Shown one piece after another: positions 7,487-8,499 of a DNA stretch of 8,499 nucleotides; position 1 is the first letter of the stretch; the number at the start of each line of letters is the position of its first letter. The notes under the pieces are model-generated. The model made no database searches. It was not told where the DNA came from and saw only the letters and a program-made list of their open reading frames with translations. The position numbers and the translations under genes are program-made. The stretch is taken from positions 1 through 8,499 of the forward strand of contig DAOVQH010000085.1 of the NCBI GenBank assembly GCA_030628755.1, read 5' to 3'. The DNA is from Candidatus Cloacimonadota bacterium. Its GTDB lineage: Bacteria > Cloacimonadota > Cloacimonadia > Cloacimonadales > TCS61.

Positions 7487-7762
7487 ATGAGATATTGGGA
7501 AGTGCCATTTGGCAAAGAAAAGCCAAAAACTCCTATTGGCGAAATCCATATACTCAAAGAACGATGTAAAGGATGCGGTTTCTGTGTGGAATACTGTCCC
7601 AAAGATGTCCTTGAAATGTCAGATGAATTTAATTCCAAAGGTTATCATCCGCCAAAAATAGTGAATGAAGAGAACTGTGTAAACTGTGGTCTATGTGAGA
7701 TGATCTGCCCTGAATTTTCTATTTGGTGTACTTTGAAAGAGGAGGTAGCTCTTGAAAACTAA
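7487..7762 (+). CDS. second OFOR-associated two-[4Fe-4S] ferredoxin subunit
   Basis: This 91-residue electron-transfer subunit has two full cluster motifs: Cys27, 30, 33, 37 and Cys64, 67, 70, 74, each CX2CX2CX3CP. An extra Cys81 follows the second motif. The lead before the first cluster is about 26 residues, shorter than in korD, and the inter-cluster segment is longer. AGGAG (7477-7481) is 5 nt upstream of the ATG. The gene overlaps the next alpha subunit by 11 bases. The ferredoxin-then-alpha order mirrors the first operon and suggests an ancestral operon duplication. I leave the symbol blank because the substrate of this second complex is uncertain. Confidence 0.9.
   Translation: MRYWEVPFGKEKPKTPIGEIHILKERCKGCGFCVEYCPKDVLEMSDEFNSKGYHPPKIVNEENCVNCGLCEMICPEFSIWCTLKEEVALEN
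7739..7745 (+). promoter_or_regulatory. RBS that sets the TTG start of the second alpha subunit
   Basis: GAGGAGG lies within the end of the ferredoxin gene, 6 nt upstream of TTG at 7752. This is a strong site for a weak start codon and suggests coupled translation. Confidence 0.7.
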
Positions 7763-8499
7763 CCCAAAGGCGGTTTTAACCGGAACACATACTCTTAATG
7801 GTAATGAGGCTTGTATAGAAGGCGCCTTTGCTGCAGGATGCCGTTTTCTCGCTGCTTATCCAATCGTGCCTGCCATTGAAACAATAGAAAGATACTTGAA
7901 AAGAAGCGCAGAGGTAGGTGCCACCTTTATTCAGATGGAAGATGAAATTTCAGCTCTTGCTGCTGTAATAGGTGCATCCTGGACCGGGAAAAAGTCGATG
8001 ACAGCAACTTCCGGACCCGGCTTTTCCAATATGATGGAGCATTTGGGACTTGGTGTAATGCTGGAAACTCCTTGTGTAATCGTTGATGTGCAACAGGCAG
8101 GACTATCATTAGGAATTCCAAATCGTGCAGGACAGGGCGACATGATGCAGGCAAGATGGGGTTCTCATGGGGATTATGAAGTAATAACTCTTGCTCCGGG
8201 CTCTCCTCAAGAAATGTTTGATTTTACCATTAAGGCTTTCAATTTCTCTGAAAAATATAGAACACCTGTCATTGTTATATCAGATGAGTATATAGCTCAT
8301 AAGAAAGAAAAGGTAGTAATCCCTCCTACTGATAGAATAAAAATTGAACCGAGACGATATTTTAAAGGACAAAAGGATAAGTACTTACCATTCAAAAGAG
8401 ATAAAGATTTTGTTCCTCGTATGGTAGATATTGGCGATGGCTATAAATTTCATGTTACAGGTCTGACCCATGATGATAAAGGTTATCCTATTATGCTTG
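7752..8499 (+). CDS. second OFOR alpha subunit paralogue, N-terminal 249 residues (3' end outside window)
   Basis: From the TTG at 7752 the product is colinear with KorA of this window residue by residue where both are visible: GNEA (17-20), QMEDEI (61-66), MTATSGPGFS (83-92), ARWGSHGD (134-141), FHVTGL (233-238). It is thus an OFOR alpha subunit of the KorA/VorB group, expected to pair with a beta and a gamma subunit encoded beyond the right edge. Two conserved substrate sites differ: YPITP is YPIVP (Val39 for Thr39), and the RGGPSTG loop reads QAGLSLG (Gln115 for Arg115; the following Thr is Leu). The segment from about 185 to 228 is also divergent and Lys/Arg-rich. The start is inferred from the Shine-Dalgarno and from alignment, as no ATG is available upstream of the conserved domain. 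The substrate is unknown; a different or non-canonical substrate is likely. Confidence 0.88.
   Translation, partial: MKTNPKAVLTGTHTLNGNEACIEGAFAAGCRFLAAYPIVPAIETIERYLKRSAEVGATFIQMEDEISALAAVIGASWTGKKSMTATSGPGFSNMMEHLGLGVMLETPCVIVDVQQAGLSLGIPNRAGQGDMMQARWGSHGDYEVITLAPGSPQEMFDFTIKAFNFSEKYRTPVIVISDEYIAHKKEKVVIPPTDRIKIEPRRYFKGQKDKYLPFKRDKDFVPRMVDIGDGYKFHVTGLTHDDKGYPIML

Noticed and set aside
7931..8154. Minus-strand frames opposite the second alpha subunit
   Set aside because: The plus-strand frame aligns throughout with KorA; the antisense frames have no supporting signals.

Overview
This is an A+T-rich bacterial window with short intergenic gaps and strong purine-rich Shine-Dalgarno sites. The gene content points to an anaerobe with a ferredoxin-based, amino-acid or dicarboxylate-fermenting metabolism. 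It carries two neighbouring 2-oxoacid:ferredoxin oxidoreductase (OFOR) loci and a methylmalonyl-CoA epimerase, the set expected when 2-oxoglutarate is turned into succinyl-CoA and then propionyl-CoA. A Cloacimonadota-, Marinimicrobia- or Bacteroidota-like (FCB-type) organism is my best guess. It rests on gene content and composition only; no rRNA or other marker settles it.

Layout: (1) 1-1200, minus strand, is the first 400 residues of a large YfhO-family membrane protein that runs off the left edge. (2) A 107-bp divergent spacer is followed by a complete, ordinary uvrB (1308-3302, plus). (3) 3462-6375, plus, is a tightly packed four-gene operon, ferredoxin-like delta / alpha / beta / gamma (korDABC), encoding a complete KorA/KorB-type oxidoreductase. 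(4) 6376-6669 is a small non-coding element with terminal inverted repeats, flanked by a perfect 15-bp direct repeat. It looks like a MITE-type insertion in what was a 29-bp spacer. (5) 6684-7094 is methylmalonyl-CoA epimerase, starting at GTG. (6) 7095-7486 is a 392-bp non-coding stretch holding a TTGACA box, possible nested RNA helices and a clear intrinsic terminator just upstream of the next operon. (7) 7487-8499 begins a second OFOR operon: a second two-cluster ferredoxin subunit, then a second alpha subunit (TTG start, cut by the right edge).

How the genes work together: the first complex probably converts 2-oxoglutarate + CoA + oxidised ferredoxin to succinyl-CoA + CO2 + reduced ferredoxin. 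The epimerase handles methylmalonyl-CoA one step after the mutase that interconverts succinyl- and methylmalonyl-CoA. The second alpha subunit is a clear paralogue, colinear with the first over its visible length, but two residues known for substrate recognition are replaced (YPITP is YPIVP; the Arg of the RGGPSTG loop is Gln). It may act on a different substrate or do a different job.

The most interesting points are this substituted paralogue, the element inserted between korC and the epimerase gene, and the attenuator-like leader before the second operon.
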